64,000 nucleotides of DNA from Larkinella sp. C7 (GTDB taxonomy: Bacteria; Bacteroidota; Bacteroidia; Cytophagales; Spirosomataceae), in contig NZ_VBSL01000004.1 in NCBI RefSeq assembly GCF_006149005.1, positions 598,572 to 662,571 on the forward strand, given 5' to 3'. Both the position numbers and the translations under genes were made by a program. Under the pieces are notes generated by a model, which saw only the letters and a list, made by a program, of their open reading frames with translations, did not search any database and was not told where the DNA came from. Positions 37,445-46,521 of this stretch are shown here, one piece after another. The stretch's first letter is position 1. Every line of letters begins with the position of its first letter.

Positions 37445-38224
37445 TCAGTTTTTCGAAAACCGCTCGCCAAAGTAGAAATTCAGGCCCACGGTCACAAAGC
37501 CCCATTTGTCGGGGCTGTTTTTCCCATAATGGTTTCCCTCCGTGAACACCGGACCGGTGGTTTGCATCACCTGGTTGTTATCGTCCAGGGTGGCATCCAG
37601 TTTATCGGTACGGACGAGGTTGAGCCGGACATCCCCGAAAATACTCATCCGGCGCGAGAGGGCTGTTGCGCCCCGCAGCCCCATCAGCCAGACCAGCTCG
37701 TGGGTGCGTTTCACCCCGGCTTTTCCGCGCGCTTCAATCCCGTCGCGCGACCGGTGGCTGCCCGCGTTGTTGGTCACCCGCTGTACCGCTCCGGTGGTCA
37801 GATCAACGGCTTCTGCCCGGAAAAACACCAGACCAGCCCCGCCATAGGGTCGAAGCTCCACCAGCTTCTGCCCCTGCCTGAACCATTCCAGTATATCCAC
37901 CGATAGGGCACCGGCGGCTTGAATAAACCGTGTTTTGGCACTGGAATGATAGTAGTCATCCTGCCGGGATTGCAACGTTCCCACATCGAAAGGCAATTCA
38001 ACCGTTACGGTTTTTGTGATAGGAACCAACAGCGAAGCCCCGGCGAAGGGAGTGGATACGGGGTCTTTCAGATCGCCGTATAACTGATTGAATCCGGCCC
38101 GAACGGCGAGGCTCGCGGGTTGCGAAGCCGTCTCAGGCGAAGTTGTCTTAGGCTGAGCGAAGGCCTGTAGAATGCTCAGGCTGAGCAGAAACAGACTGAA
38201 AACGGGGCGTAGATCTCTTTTCAT
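37445..38224 (-). CDS. outer-membrane beta-barrel-like protein
   Basis: 259 residues with a signal peptide (LFLLSLSILQAFAQ). The mature protein alternates short strands with glycine and aromatic residues: LAVRAGFNQLYGDL, LRPYGGAGLVFFRAEAV, TGPVFTEGNHYGKN, and ends WGFVTVGLNFYFGERFSKN, the pattern of a small 8- or 10-strand outer-membrane barrel of the OmpW/porin-like kind. No ligand evident. It converges with the large lipoprotein gene with a 1-nt gap and is divergent from the methyltransferase gene. Confidence 0.7.
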   Translation of the reverse strand: MKRDLRPVFSLFLLSLSILQAFAQPKTTSPETASQPASLAVRAGFNQLYGDLKDPVSTPFAGASLLVPITKTVTVELPFDVGTLQSRQDDYYHSSAKTRFIQAAGALSVDILEWFRQGQKLVELRPYGGAGLVFFRAEAVDLTTGAVQRVTNNAGSHRSRDGIEARGKAGVKRTHELVWLMGLRGATALSRRMSIFGDVRLNLVRTDKLDATLDDNNQVMQTTGPVFTEGNHYGKNSPDKWGFVTVGLNFYFGERFSKN

Positions 38225-38324
38225 CCGTCAACAGGTTTATGTGTCTCCCTTAGACGTGAAACCGGTAAAAAAGTCATCTTTATTGTCTTCATTTGTAGTT
38301 TGAAGTGAAACCGGTTACCAGGTT

Positions 38325-38972
38325 ATGGCTACTTCCCCACCCGTTGACGCTGGATTTGACGGTATTGCACCTTTCTACGACTCCCTTTCCCGGCTGGTTT
38401 TCGGTAATTCGCTTCGAAAAGCGCAGGCCCACTGGCTCGGATCGGTTCCTAAAAAAGCGAATATTCTTGTCCTGGGTGGCGGTTCCGGCTGGCTGTTGTC
38501 GCGCATTCTGGCGGTTTGCGATCCCAAAACCGTCCTCTATATCGATGCTTCGCCAGTTATGATTTCTTTGGCAAAGAAGGAAGTCAATAACGACAGCCGG
38601 GTCGACTTTCGGGTTGGAACCGAAACCGCTATTCGGCCCGGCGACCGGGTTCAGGTTCTCTTTACGCCGTTTGTGCTTGATCTGTTTCTGGAAGAACGTC
38701 TGCAAACCCAGATTCTGCCCCGATTGCTGAGCTGTTTAGACCATGATGGGCAATGGTTTTGCTGCGATTTCGTTCAACCCGTTTTTTGGTGGCAACGCCT
38801 GCTGCTCTGGGTTCTGTACCGGTTTTTTCGCACGCTCAGTCGCATCGAAGCCAATCGATTGCCCAACTGGTTGATGCTGTTGAATTCACAGCCTTCTCTG
38901 CGCTATGGCAAATCACAACCTTTTTTTGGAAGAATGATTCTCAGCGGTTACTGGCAGAAAACCGCTTTGTAA
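38325..38972 (+). CDS. class I SAM-dependent methyltransferase
   Basis: 215 residues with the Rossmann-type methyltransferase core: ILVLGGGSGWLLSRIL (motif I, near residue 47), VLYIDASPVMISLA (motif II), FTPFVLDLF (motif IV). The C-terminal half is rich in aromatic and basic residues (WWQRLLLWVLYRFFRTLSR) and may touch membrane lipids or a hydrophobic acceptor such as a quinone or lipid. Substrate unknown. The gene stands alone, converging with rph across a 27-nt gap. Confidence 0.85.
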   Translation: MATSPPVDAGFDGIAPFYDSLSRLVFGNSLRKAQAHWLGSVPKKANILVLGGGSGWLLSRILAVCDPKTVLYIDASPVMISLAKKEVNNDSRVDFRVGTETAIRPGDRVQVLFTPFVLDLFLEERLQTQILPRLLSCLDHDGQWFCCDFVQPVFWWQRLLLWVLYRFFRTLSRIEANRLPNWLMLLNSQPSLRYGKSQPFFGRMILSGYWQKTAL

Positions 38973-38999
38973 GGCCGGTGCCATGATCGCATCACTTTT

Positions 39000-41633
39000 T
39001 TACAGAATTTCCACATAACCGTCCGTTCCATTCACCCGGATTCGTTGGCCGTCTTTGATCAACCGGGTCGCATTTTCCACGCCGACCACTGCCGGCAAGC
39101 CATATTCCCGGGCAATCACGGCTCCGTGGGTCATCAGTCCGCCCACTTCGGTTACCAGACCTTTGATGGACACAAACAAGGGTGTCCAGCTCGGGTCAGT
39201 AAAAGGCGTTACCAACACATCCCCCGCTTCCAGATCCGCATCTTCCAGGTTGAAGACGACCCTTGCCCGCCCCTCGATCAGTCCGGAAGAAACCGCCAGC
39301 CCGGCCATTGCTTCGGTTGGAAGATTGTCCCGTCTGTACTGACCGGTGATGATTTCACCCTCAGACGTGATTACCCGCGGGGGCGTTCGTTTTTCATTGA
39401 TTTCGTGTTCTTCCTTGCGTTGGCGGATGATTTGGCCGTCCAGGGTCTGCGTGTGTACAACTTCGCGAAACGCTTCAAAAGTGAGGTAATAGACGTCTTC
39501 TTTTTCACGAATTACCCCGGCTTGCACGAGCTTTTCGGCTTCCTGGAGGAGAGCCAGTTTGTACACGAAGTAGCGATTGACCATGCTGTATTTGGGGTAT
39601 TCACGATAACCAATGAAATTCCGGAGCAGGCCGATCATTCGTCTGGTTTCCCGGGCTTTTCGTCTCCCATCCGGTAATGCCATCAATCGTTCCACCAATT
39701 CCTGCTCTTTTTCCATCGCCTGTTGTCGCCCCTGCTCAAATTTCTGCTTGCCGGCTCCGGGTTCAACGTTTTTGATGTTTCCGAGGAGGATGGGGACAAG
39801 TTGAGATGGTTTTTCGCTCCAACGAGCCTTCGAAATATCGATTTCACCGACACAACGCATACCGTACCGGGTAAGGAAAGCCTCGATTGCCTTCCGGGTT
39901 TCCTGCCCCCCTTCAACATTCACCAGTTCATCCAAAAAGTGATCGTCTTTCACCCCTTGTAAAAACACCATGACTTCGGGATACGGGCGAATCACATCGG
40001 CAACATCCAGCAGGACCCATCCCATTTCCGACGTAATATTGTGAGATACGGATTGGGTTAGCACATCCGCTGCGTTTTTCTCCCCCAGCCACTTCTCCAT
40101 TTTTTTGTTGATCCAGGCCGTAGCGTAGAGGGCAATCCTGATCACCTCCAGACTTTGCGGACTAAACAACACCTGTCTTAATTGCGGAATATCTTCCCGG
40201 ATGAAATCAAATAAGGCGGTTCCTGATTTCGCCTGGATAGCTTGCTTTAACGCTGCAAGGGAGGTTTGACTCTGTTGTATGAGATCAGGAACGAGAGCCG
40301 GTTTGTTTTCGAATGACGCCAGATAACGCCACGAAAGGTTGTTGTCGACAAATCCCGTGGCCGGTAATTTGCCATTTGGTACCGGTTTGATAAAGCCTTT
40401 TCGCCCGGCAATGGTCAACAGGGCGTCTTTGATGAGCAGATCGCTTTGTCCAAAGGTTTCGATCAACTTTTTTCGGCTGTCCGGTGCAGCGAGCTGCGGT
40501 GTAACGTCCACAAACAACCTACCGCCCGCTTGATGCATGACGGCACGGGTCGTTAACTGGAAAAAGGAGAAGCCCAATGGTTTTAAGGCATCGGTCATCA
40601 TTTGATTATGACCGACCGATACATAGACGCGCGGGTCGCGCCCGGCATTTCCGGCATCATTTGCTTCCGGAATCGGAAACAGCGTGGTGATGGGCCTGCT
40701 CTGAACCACAAAGAATGTATCATCAACCAACCCCCATTCGATGTCCTGAGGACAGCCGAAATGGGCTTCGATTTTCCGGCCCACACGCTCAAGTTGCAAA
40801 ATCTGCTCCTCGGTCAACGACTGCCGGTTCTGACGGCCGGACTCCACCTCCGCTTCCTGCGTACCGCCCGCTTTTAGGGCATAAACCGCCCGCTTCTTGG
40901 TGGAAACCTTTCTGGCAATCACCTGGCCCGCACGAACTTTATAATGGTCCGCATTGACCAGGCCGGAAACCAGGGACTCCCCCAAGCCAAAGCTGGCCTC
41001 GATCGACACCACCTTCCGGTTGGAGGAAACCGGGTCTGCCGTAAAGAGAACTCCGGCGACATCCGGAAAAATCATTTTCTGAATCACCACCGATAAATAG
41101 ACCTTCCGATGGTCGAATCCATTTTGCAGCCGGTACGTAACAGCCCGGTCGGTATACAGCGATGCCCAGCAGCGACTGATCGATTGCAGAATGGCGGCCT
41201 TGCCAACGGTATTCAGGTAGCTATCGTGTTGCCCGGCAAACGAAGCCGTTGGCAGGTCTTCCGCCGTAGCGCTGGATCGAACGGCATACGCATGTTCTTC
41301 GCCAAGGTATTGAAGCTGGCGGATAATCTCCTTTTTGATCCCGGTCGGAATTGCGGTCTCTTCGATCACCTTCCGGATTTTTGCACTGATTTCGCTAATT
41401 TCTATCCGGTTATCTACTTTTAGCAGCGCCAACTGATCGAGCAGCGTCTTCAACGTTTCGTTATGGCCGACACTATCTTTATAAGCGTCCGTCGTCACAC
41501 AAAAACCCTCCGGCACCTCCACGCCCTCCATCCGCGACAACACCCCCAGACTAGCCCCTTTGCCCCCAACCACGGCAAGCTTTGCATGGTCAATATCCTG
41601 TAAGTCAAGCAGATATTTACTTGTGCTTTTCAT
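39000..41633 (-). CDS. rph: rifamycin-inactivating phosphotransferase
   Basis: 877 residues from the ATG at 41633. Rph uses ATP to phosphorylate rifampicin, giving AMP-linked beta-phosphate transfer, and confers resistance. The order is ATP-binding domain (1-325; VVGGKGASLGVLSRMEG and AVRSSATAEDLPTASFAGQ), rifamycin-binding domain (about 326-755; MMTDALKPLGFSFF, QAGGRLFVDVTP), and swivelling His domain (770-877) with the phospho-carrier His836 in GGLMTHGAVIAREYG. Many blocks match the Listeria Rph type closely, including the middle domain that PEP synthase does not share, so this is preferred over ppsA. It is 15 nt downstream of the MarR gene in one unit. Confidence 0.85.
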   Translation of the reverse strand: MKSTSKYLLDLQDIDHAKLAVVGGKGASLGVLSRMEGVEVPEGFCVTTDAYKDSVGHNETLKTLLDQLALLKVDNRIEISEISAKIRKVIEETAIPTGIKKEIIRQLQYLGEEHAYAVRSSATAEDLPTASFAGQHDSYLNTVGKAAILQSISRCWASLYTDRAVTYRLQNGFDHRKVYLSVVIQKMIFPDVAGVLFTADPVSSNRKVVSIEASFGLGESLVSGLVNADHYKVRAGQVIARKVSTKKRAVYALKAGGTQEAEVESGRQNRQSLTEEQILQLERVGRKIEAHFGCPQDIEWGLVDDTFFVVQSRPITTLFPIPEANDAGNAGRDPRVYVSVGHNQMMTDALKPLGFSFFQLTTRAVMHQAGGRLFVDVTPQLAAPDSRKKLIETFGQSDLLIKDALLTIAGRKGFIKPVPNGKLPATGFVDNNLSWRYLASFENKPALVPDLIQQSQTSLAALKQAIQAKSGTALFDFIREDIPQLRQVLFSPQSLEVIRIALYATAWINKKMEKWLGEKNAADVLTQSVSHNITSEMGWVLLDVADVIRPYPEVMVFLQGVKDDHFLDELVNVEGGQETRKAIEAFLTRYGMRCVGEIDISKARWSEKPSQLVPILLGNIKNVEPGAGKQKFEQGRQQAMEKEQELVERLMALPDGRRKARETRRMIGLLRNFIGYREYPKYSMVNRYFVYKLALLQEAEKLVQAGVIREKEDVYYLTFEAFREVVHTQTLDGQIIRQRKEEHEINEKRTPPRVITSEGEIITGQYRRDNLPTEAMAGLAVSSGLIEGRARVVFNLEDADLEAGDVLVTPFTDPSWTPLFVSIKGLVTEVGGLMTHGAVIAREYGLPAVVGVENATRLIKDGQRIRVNGTDGYVEIL

Positions 41634-41651
41634 CACTTTCCTACTCTACAA

Positions 41652-42110
41652 TTAGTTATTGTTAAGTTTTTGGGTCGTTGCCTTCATGATGTCGATGGCC
41701 TTTAAAAAATAGGCTTCAATGACTTTAATTTCCTCGTTTGAAAAGGAAGCCAGTAATTTTTCCGACTCGCTTCGGAATTCGGCATAGAGCGGGACTAGAA
41801 GTTCCATAATGGTGTCGGTGTTCGGTACCAGGATGACCTTGCGCCGGTCATCCTGGGCAAATTGTCTTTTTACGAGGTTTTTCTTTTCAAATCGGTCGAT
41901 CAAACCGGTAACCGCACCCGTTGTCAAGCCTGTTAACGTGGCTAGCTCACCGGCTGTCATCTGCCCTTTTTCAATAAAAAATCCCAGGTACTTATGATCC
42001 GTTCCCGAAAGACCAGCCTTTCGGGCAACGGCTTCGTGCATTTGAATAGAGGTATAGGCATACAGTTGGCTCAGTTTTCGGATGGGCCGGATTGCGTCTT
42101 CTTCTTGCAT
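41652..42110 (-). CDS. MarR family regulator of the rph unit
   Basis: 152-residue MarR-type winged-helix protein, expected to bind DNA as a dimer. HTH and wing are seen in MTAGELATLTGLTTGAVTG and FAQDDRRKVILVPN. It is the first gene of a two-gene unit with rph (gap 15 nt). A perfect 15-bp inverted repeat lies directly over its -7 promoter element, the arrangement of an autorepressor. By inference a rifamycin or another aromatic ligand could relieve repression; the ligand is not known. Confidence 0.92.
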   Translation of the reverse strand: MQEEDAIRPIRKLSQLYAYTSIQMHEAVARKAGLSGTDHKYLGFFIEKGQMTAGELATLTGLTTGAVTGLIDRFEKKNLVKRQFAQDDRRKVILVPNTDTIMELLVPLYAEFRSESEKLLASFSNEEIKVIEAYFLKAIDIMKATTQKLNNN

Positions 42111-42119
42111 ATTATCTTA

Positions 42120-42156
42120 GAAACTAATTATCTTATCAACAAAGATAATTAGTTTC
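42120..42156 (-). promoter_or_regulatory. MarR-type operator palindrome
   Basis: GAAACTAATTATCTT (42120-42134) and AAGATAATTAGTTTC (42142-42156) are exact reverse complements with a 7-nt spacer. The pair lies 10-46 nt upstream of the MarR ATG and covers the -7 element of the promoter and the expected transcript start. Confidence 0.8.
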
Positions 42157-42171
42157 CTGCAAAGTTTCAAA
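42140..42171 (-). promoter_or_regulatory. promoter of the MarR-rph unit
   Basis: On the minus strand TTTG (42171-42168) is followed after exactly 20 nt by TATCTTTG (42147-42140), an ideal Bacteroidota -33/-7 pair. The operator palindrome overlaps the -7 element, so bound regulator should block initiation. Confidence 0.75.
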
Positions 42172-42201
42172 CTCATTTGGGCAGGCTTGGCGTATGCACA
42201 C

Positions 42202-42235
42202 AAAAAAAGCCAGCCCGTTTATCACAGGCTGGCTT
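42202..42235 (-). terminator. intrinsic terminator of dnaK
   Basis: On the minus strand a stem of AAGCCAGCC and GGCTGGCTT (42235-42227 and 42215-42207) is followed by T-rich sequence from the A-run at 42202-42208. It lies 25 nt past the dnaK stop. Confidence 0.85.
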
Positions 42236-42259
42236 CCCAAATCTATCTAGGTTTGTTTC

Positions 42260-44191
42260 TTACTTTACTTCTTCAAACGGCACATCCGAAACGTTGTCCT
42301 GACCCGTTGGCTGACCAGTCTGTCCGTTGGGTTGACCGCCGTCGCCCGCAAAACCGTCGGCCGGGTTGGGGCCTTGTGCACCGCCCGTGGCGTTATAGAG
42401 TTCCTGCGAAGCGGCTGCCCAGGCAGCATTCAGTTTTTCCACACCCGCGTCAATTGCGGCTGCATCGCGGCTGCTGTGGGCTGAACGCAATTCGCTCAAC
42501 GCTCCTTCAATGGCGGTTTTGTTGCCTTCCGACAATTTATCACCGTATTCTTTCAACTGCTTCTCGGTTTGGAAAATCAGCGAGTCGGCCTGGTTGATTT
42601 TCTCAATCACTTCCCGTTCTGCTTTGTCAGAAGCTTCATTGGCTTTGGCTTCTTCACGCATCCGGTTGATTTCGTCATCGCTCAAACCGCTCGAGGCTTC
42701 AATCCGGATTTTCTGCTCCTTGCCGGTTCCTTTGTCACGGGCGGTTACGTGCAGAATACCGTTGGCGTCGATGTCGAACGTCACTTCAATCTGCGGAATA
42801 CCACGCGGGGCCGGTGGAATACCGTCGAGGTGGAACCGACCCAGTGAGCGGTTCTGGCTCGCCAGGGGACGTTCTCCCTGCAAAATATGGATTTCAACGC
42901 TCGGCTGATTGTCGGAAGCCGTTGAGAATGTTTCTGATTTTTTGGTCGGAATGGTCGTATTGGCGTCGATCAAACGGGTCAAAACACCACCCATCGTTTC
43001 AATCCCCAGCGACAGCGGAATCACATCCAGCAGCAGGACATCTTTCACTTCACCGGTCAATACACCACCCTGAATGGCAGCACCAACGGCTACGGCTTCA
43101 TCGGGGTTCACGCTCTTCGACGGTTTCCGTCCGAACAGTTTCTCCACTTCGTCCTGCACTTTCGGAATCCGGGTTGATCCACCGACCAGAATAACCTCGT
43201 CGATCTGGCTGGCCGAATACCCGGAGTTTTTCAACGCCCGGCGGCAGGGTTCCAGACTCCGCTGAATCAGCGAATCGGCCAACTGTTCAAATTTCGCGCG
43301 GCTCAACGTCCGCACCAGGTGTTTCGGAATACCGTTTACCGGCATGATGTACGGCAGGTTGATTTCCGTCGAGCTGGAGCTCGACAGTTCCACCTTCGCT
43401 TTTTCAGCCGCTTCTTTCAGCCGTTGCAACGCCATTGGATCCTGCCGCAGGTCGATGTTTTCGTCGTTTTTGAACTCCTGTGCCAGCCAGTCGATAATCA
43501 CCTGATCGAAGTCGTCACCACCGAGGTGCGTATCACCGTCGGTCGATTTTACTTCAAATACGCCATCGCCCAGTTCCAGAATGGAAATATCGAACGTACC
43601 ACCACCGAGGTCAAACACGGCGATTTTCATATCCTGGTGCTTCTTGTCCAGGCCGTAGGCCAGGGCAGCCGCTGTCGGTTCATTGATGATCCGCTTGACA
43701 TCCAGACCGGCAATTTGACCAGCCTCTTTGGTTGCCTGACGTTCGGCATCGTTGAAGTAGGCCGGTACGGTAATGACGGCTTCCGTAACGGTTTGGCCCA
43801 GATAATCTTCGGCGGTCTGCTTCATTTTTTGCAGAATCAGGGCCGAAATTTCCTGTGGTGTATATTGACGATCGCCAATCCGGACGCGGGGCGTGTCATT
43901 AGGTCCCCGTTCGACCGTGTAAGCGATGGTTTTAATTTCGTTCTGAACTTCATTGAAACGTTTCCCCATGAACCGTTTGATCGATGAAATCGTGTTCTTG
44001 GGGTTTGTGATGGCCTGGCGTTTGGCCGGATCACCGACCTTGCGTTCGCCGTTGCCATTGTCCATAAAGGCCACCACCGATGGAGTGGTCCGACGGCCTT
44101 CGCTGTTGGCAATGACCACCGGCTCGTTGCCTTCCATGACAGACACGCACGAGTTGGTTGTTCCTAAGTCAATTCCTATAATCTTTCCCAT
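42260..44191 (-). CDS. dnaK: chaperone DnaK (Hsp70)
   Basis: 643-residue Hsp70. The ATPase domain starts [19 protein letters not shown] and has [17 protein letters not shown] near residue 195 and [12 protein letters not shown] near 335. The substrate domain begins after [14 protein letters not shown] (about residue 395), and the C-terminus is a Gly/Gln-rich tail ending DVPFEEVK. It folds nascent and stress-damaged proteins with DnaJ and GrpE; those genes are not in this window. Length and ends are normal. Confidence 0.98.
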   Translation of the reverse strand: MGKIIGIDLGTTNSCVSVMEGNEPVVIANSEGRRTTPSVVAFMDNGNGERKVGDPAKRQAITNPKNTISSIKRFMGKRFNEVQNEIKTIAYTVERGPNDTPRVRIGDRQYTPQEISALILQKMKQTAEDYLGQTVTEAVITVPAYFNDAERQATKEAGQIAGLDVKRIINEPTAAALAYGLDKKHQDMKIAVFDLGGGTFDISILELGDGVFEVKSTDGDTHLGGDDFDQVIIDWLAQEFKNDENIDLRQDPMALQRLKEAAEKAKVELSSSSSTEINLPYIMPVNGIPKHLVRTLSRAKFEQLADSLIQRSLEPCRRALKNSGYSASQIDEVILVGGSTRIPKVQDEVEKLFGRKPSKSVNPDEAVAVGAAIQGGVLTGEVKDVLLLDVIPLSLGIETMGGVLTRLIDANTTIPTKKSETFSTASDNQPSVEIHILQGERPLASQNRSLGRFHLDGIPPAPRGIPQIEVTFDIDANGILHVTARDKGTGKEQKIRIEASSGLSDDEINRMREEAKANEASDKAEREVIEKINQADSLIFQTEKQLKEYGDKLSEGNKTAIEGALSELRSAHSSRDAAAIDAGVEKLNAAWAAASQELYNATGGAQGPNPADGFAGDGGQPNGQTGQPTGQDNVSDVPFEEVK

Positions 44192-44479
44192 GATACTTTT
44201 ACGAATGTCTTGCTTTTAGTCTTTTGACAAACTACAAATGCCTAATGAACAAGACCTATGCCAGCCCACGCAATTGCCCCAAAACGTGACAGATTGACAG
44301 CTAAAGCTGACTGAATGGCTTTAGTGAATGAAATTCTCCGGCGTTTTCTGACAGGATGTAAACCGGTTGTGAGTCCGCCAGTGTACGTACTGGCAGGATC
44401 ATTGATAAAGCCCCCAACCCTTGAAAGCGGCTTTTTAACACCCGTTCTTTTGCTGCCTTTGGGGTTAGGGGCATTTCTG
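44192..44479. other. intergenic region, no gene seen
   Basis: 288 nt between the DUF937-like gene and dnaK, both minus. It should contain the dnaK promoter; near 44225-44240 the minus strand has GTAGTTTG, one base short of a consensus -7 box. No RNA gene or hairpin recognised. Confidence 0.4.
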
Positions 44480-45058
44480 TTATTTACCAAACAAACCGCC
44501 CAGCAAACCACCCAGTCCCCCATTGTTCGACTGGTTTGGCTGTGCATTATTACCTCCACCCATAAAACCGCCCGCAACGCGCATCAGATCGTTCATATCG
44601 AGTTTGCCATCGGCCATGGCCGAACTGGCGGCTCCCATCCAGTCGACGCCCTGATTGCCGGTTGCGGCACCCAGAATCTGATTTCCATCGACACTCGAAT
44701 CGTTCGGGTCCCGGGATTTATTCATCAGTTTGCTCAACACCATCGGCACCACCATCGTTGCAATCGACATCGCCATCTGGGGTGAAATCCCTAGTTTTTG
44801 CATCAGACTTTGCTGCACATTCTGCTCCACGCCCTGAGTAACCGGACTTTGCTGCACATTGGCACCATTGCCCTGGCCGGTTACCATGCTCAGCAGGTCG
44901 CTCAGATTACCGCCCTGGGCCTGCTGCTGCAACCCACCGAGAATACCGCTCGAAATGGCCTGCATCGCATCTTCATTCTGGTGATTCGGTATGGCGGGGT
45001 TGTTGATAACGGCATCGCCCGACTGCTGGCGAATGAGGTTCATGAGGGTTTCCATCAT
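44480..45058 (-). CDS. DUF937-like Gln/Gly-rich protein
   Basis: 192 residues with the DUF937 pattern: METLMNLIRQQSGDAVINNP at the start, repeated helices (MQAISSGILGGLQQQAQG, VQQSLMQKLGISPQMAMSIA), a membrane-like IATMVVPMVLSKLMN, and a C-terminus of Gly/Leu repeats ending GGLLGGLFGK. Function unknown. It is probably cytoplasmic or membrane associated. Upstream lies dnaK's neighbour region; the divergent NuiA-like gene begins 131 nt away. Confidence 0.8.
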   Translation of the reverse strand: MMETLMNLIRQQSGDAVINNPAIPNHQNEDAMQAISSGILGGLQQQAQGGNLSDLLSMVTGQGNGANVQQSPVTQGVEQNVQQSLMQKLGISPQMAMSIATMVVPMVLSKLMNKSRDPNDSSVDGNQILGAATGNQGVDWMGAASSAMADGKLDMNDLMRVAGGFMGGGNNAQPNQSNNGGLGGLLGGLFGK

Positions 45059-45189
45059 AATCGTACGTGGTTTGATTGGTTAAAAAATACTATGAAGCAC
45101 CGGACTGATGGTGTTATACTGTTTCTTTGTAATAACTTCCCGGTACGGAATCAGTTTCATTGAGACGCAATTATTTACGGATTGTAACA

Positions 45190-45606
45190 ATGCCGCCCCA
45201 AGAATCTACCCCAGAATGGTCGCTTTCTGATTTGCTGACCGACCTGTTTTACCCCAGCGAGTCGAACGAACCCGTTGATTCCTTGGACTATACCGTTGAT
45301 TTCGAGCCGCCGTTGACCGTCAGCCAGGTGAAGGATTTGTTACTGATTCCACCGAAAATTTACGTTGAAGAAATCCCGGAAGACGGTTTTTGGGAACCGG
45401 TTGTTACCGATCAGGTGTGGTATGACGAGGAAGAAAAGAAAAGAACCACCCGGTTTATCGAACTGCAAAAAACCATTCAGGCTGCCTTGAGCGATCGTCA
45501 GGTGTTCCGGGTTGGCGAAAACGAAGTGGATTTGTATTTACTCGGACGCAAAGCGGACGGCTGCTGGGCCGGATTGAAGACGCTGGTAGTAGATACCGCT
45601 TTCTAA
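45190..45606 (+). CDS. nuclease A inhibitor-like protein
   Basis: 138 residues from the ATG at 45190 (the frame extends up to 45160). The C-terminal half, with ALSDRQVFRVGENEVDLYLL, GRKADGCWAGLKTLVVDT, resembles NuiA, the Anabaena inhibitor of the sugar-non-specific nuclease NucA. The N-terminal half (LSDLLTDLFYPSESNEP, a Pro-rich linker) is less conserved. No signal peptide, so it would act in the cytoplasm. No NucA-like nuclease lies in the window; whether one is the partner here is unknown. Confidence 0.75.
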   Translation: MPPQESTPEWSLSDLLTDLFYPSESNEPVDSLDYTVDFEPPLTVSQVKDLLLIPPKIYVEEIPEDGFWEPVVTDQVWYDEEEKKRTTRFIELQKTIQAALSDRQVFRVGENEVDLYLLGRKADGCWAGLKTLVVDTAF

Positions 45607-45637
45607 AAAAAGCAGGCAGCCGGTAAGGGCTGCCTGC
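45605..45637 (-). terminator. terminator of the rplT unit
   Basis: GCAGGCAGCC (45612-45621) pairs perfectly with GGCTGCCTGC (45628-45637). On the minus strand the stem is followed by seven T (the A-run at 45605-45611). It lies 8 nt after the rplT stop and also serves as a possible end for the convergent NuiA-like gene. Confidence 0.88.
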
Positions 45638-45644
45638 GGACTAT

Positions 45645-45989
45645 TTATTTCACAGTTTCAACAACGGCTTTGAAAGCCTCGGGGTGGTTCATGGCCAGAT
45701 CAGCCAATACCTTTCTGTTTAACTCAATACCGGCTGAGTGAATTTTTCCCATCAGGGCCGAGTAGGAAACACCGTGCAGACGCGCACCGGCGTTGATCCG
45801 CTGAATCCAGAGAGCGCGGAAATCGCGTTTCTTCTGGCGACGGTCGCGGAAAGCATAAACGAGGCCTTTTTCAACCGCGTTTTTCGCTACCGTCCAAACA
45901 TTTTTACGACGACCAAAGTATCCTTTGGCCAATTTCATTACTTTCTTGCGACGCGCCCTGGAGGCTACGTGGTTCACTGAACGTGGCAT
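45645..45989 (-). CDS. rplT: 50S ribosomal protein L20
   Basis: 114-residue L20 of the large subunit, an early assembly protein binding 23S rRNA. The N-terminus [20 protein letters not shown] and the core [19 protein letters not shown] are typical. It is the last gene of thrS-infC-rpmI-rplT. The gap to rpmI is 195 nt and holds a word-repeat element, so the two may not be strictly co-regulated. Confidence 0.98.
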   Translation of the reverse strand: MPRSVNHVASRARRKKVMKLAKGYFGRRKNVWTVAKNAVEKGLVYAFRDRRQKKRDFRALWIQRINAGARLHGVSYSALMGKIHSAGIELNRKVLADLAMNHPEAFKAVVETVK

Positions 45990-46030
45990 TTTTGATTTTT
46001 TTTGTTTTTGACAACAGGCGACAAGTTCAG

Positions 46031-46113
46031 TTAAGAGTGAAGAGTTAATAATTATGAGTTAATCTTCTCACTGGAAAACAACTCTTAATCTTCATTCTTA
46101 CTTCCTAACTCAT
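46031..46113. repeat. word-repeat element between rpmI and rplT
   Basis: Word A (46032-46048) recurs on the opposite strand at about 46084-46100 (16 of 17 with one bulged base), and word B ATGAGTTA (46054-46061) recurs on the opposite strand at 46106-46113. The order is A-B then A'-B', so A and B cannot both sit in one simple stem; they could form alternative or interlocked hairpins. Lies in the leader of rplT. Confidence 0.6.
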
Positions 46114-46184
46114 TTTGTTCTTGAAAGGCCTGAGATCGGGTTGAACATGAAACCGCGCGGAGAATCCGCGAAAGTGGGCGTTGC

Positions 46185-46382
46185 TTACGCCAGGTTGAGC
46201 ATAACCTTGATCCGACGCTCATCGCCTTTGAAAACCAGCGCATCGTGAACCAGGTTCCGTTTGCGTTTGGTCGACTTTTTCGTCAGGATATGGCTGTGGA
46301 AGGCATGCTTCCGTTTGATTTTGCCGGTACCAGTCAGCTTGAAACGCTTCTTGGCGCCCGAATTGGTTTTTACTTTTGGCAT
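46185..46382 (-). CDS. rpmI: 50S ribosomal protein L35
   Basis: 65 residues from the ATG at 46382 ([20 protein letters not shown]), the normal L35 start; the longer frame to 46424 is not used. It has the basic core [20 protein letters not shown] and the end KVMLNLA. Part of the ribosomal group with infC and rplT. A -7 promoter box 40 nt upstream suggests its own start of transcription. Confidence 0.97.
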   Translation of the reverse strand: MPKVKTNSGAKKRFKLTGTGKIKRKHAFHSHILTKKSTKRKRNLVHDALVFKGDERRIKVMLNLA

Positions 46383-46421
46383 TGCTTTAAACAGAAATGT
46401 TGCTGATTGTGAAACAGGCCG

Positions 46422-46429
46422 CAAAGATA
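46422..46429 (-). promoter_or_regulatory. -7 promoter box of rpmI-rplT
   Basis: On the minus strand 46429-46422 reads TATCTTTG, a full TAnnTTTG match, 39 nt upstream of the rpmI ATG. No clear -33 element. Confidence 0.55.
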
Positions 46430-46521
46430 CGCAAAAAAAGTTTAAGGTTTATAGTATATGGTTCTGACTGCTGTGATTAGCAACCAAAACCATAGACGAT
46501 AAACCTTAAACCAAAAACAAA

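Noticed and set aside
39000..41633. Phosphoenolpyruvate synthase
   Set aside because: The middle domain and the order of blocks fit Rph; PEP synthase lacks them and is usually about 790-820 residues.
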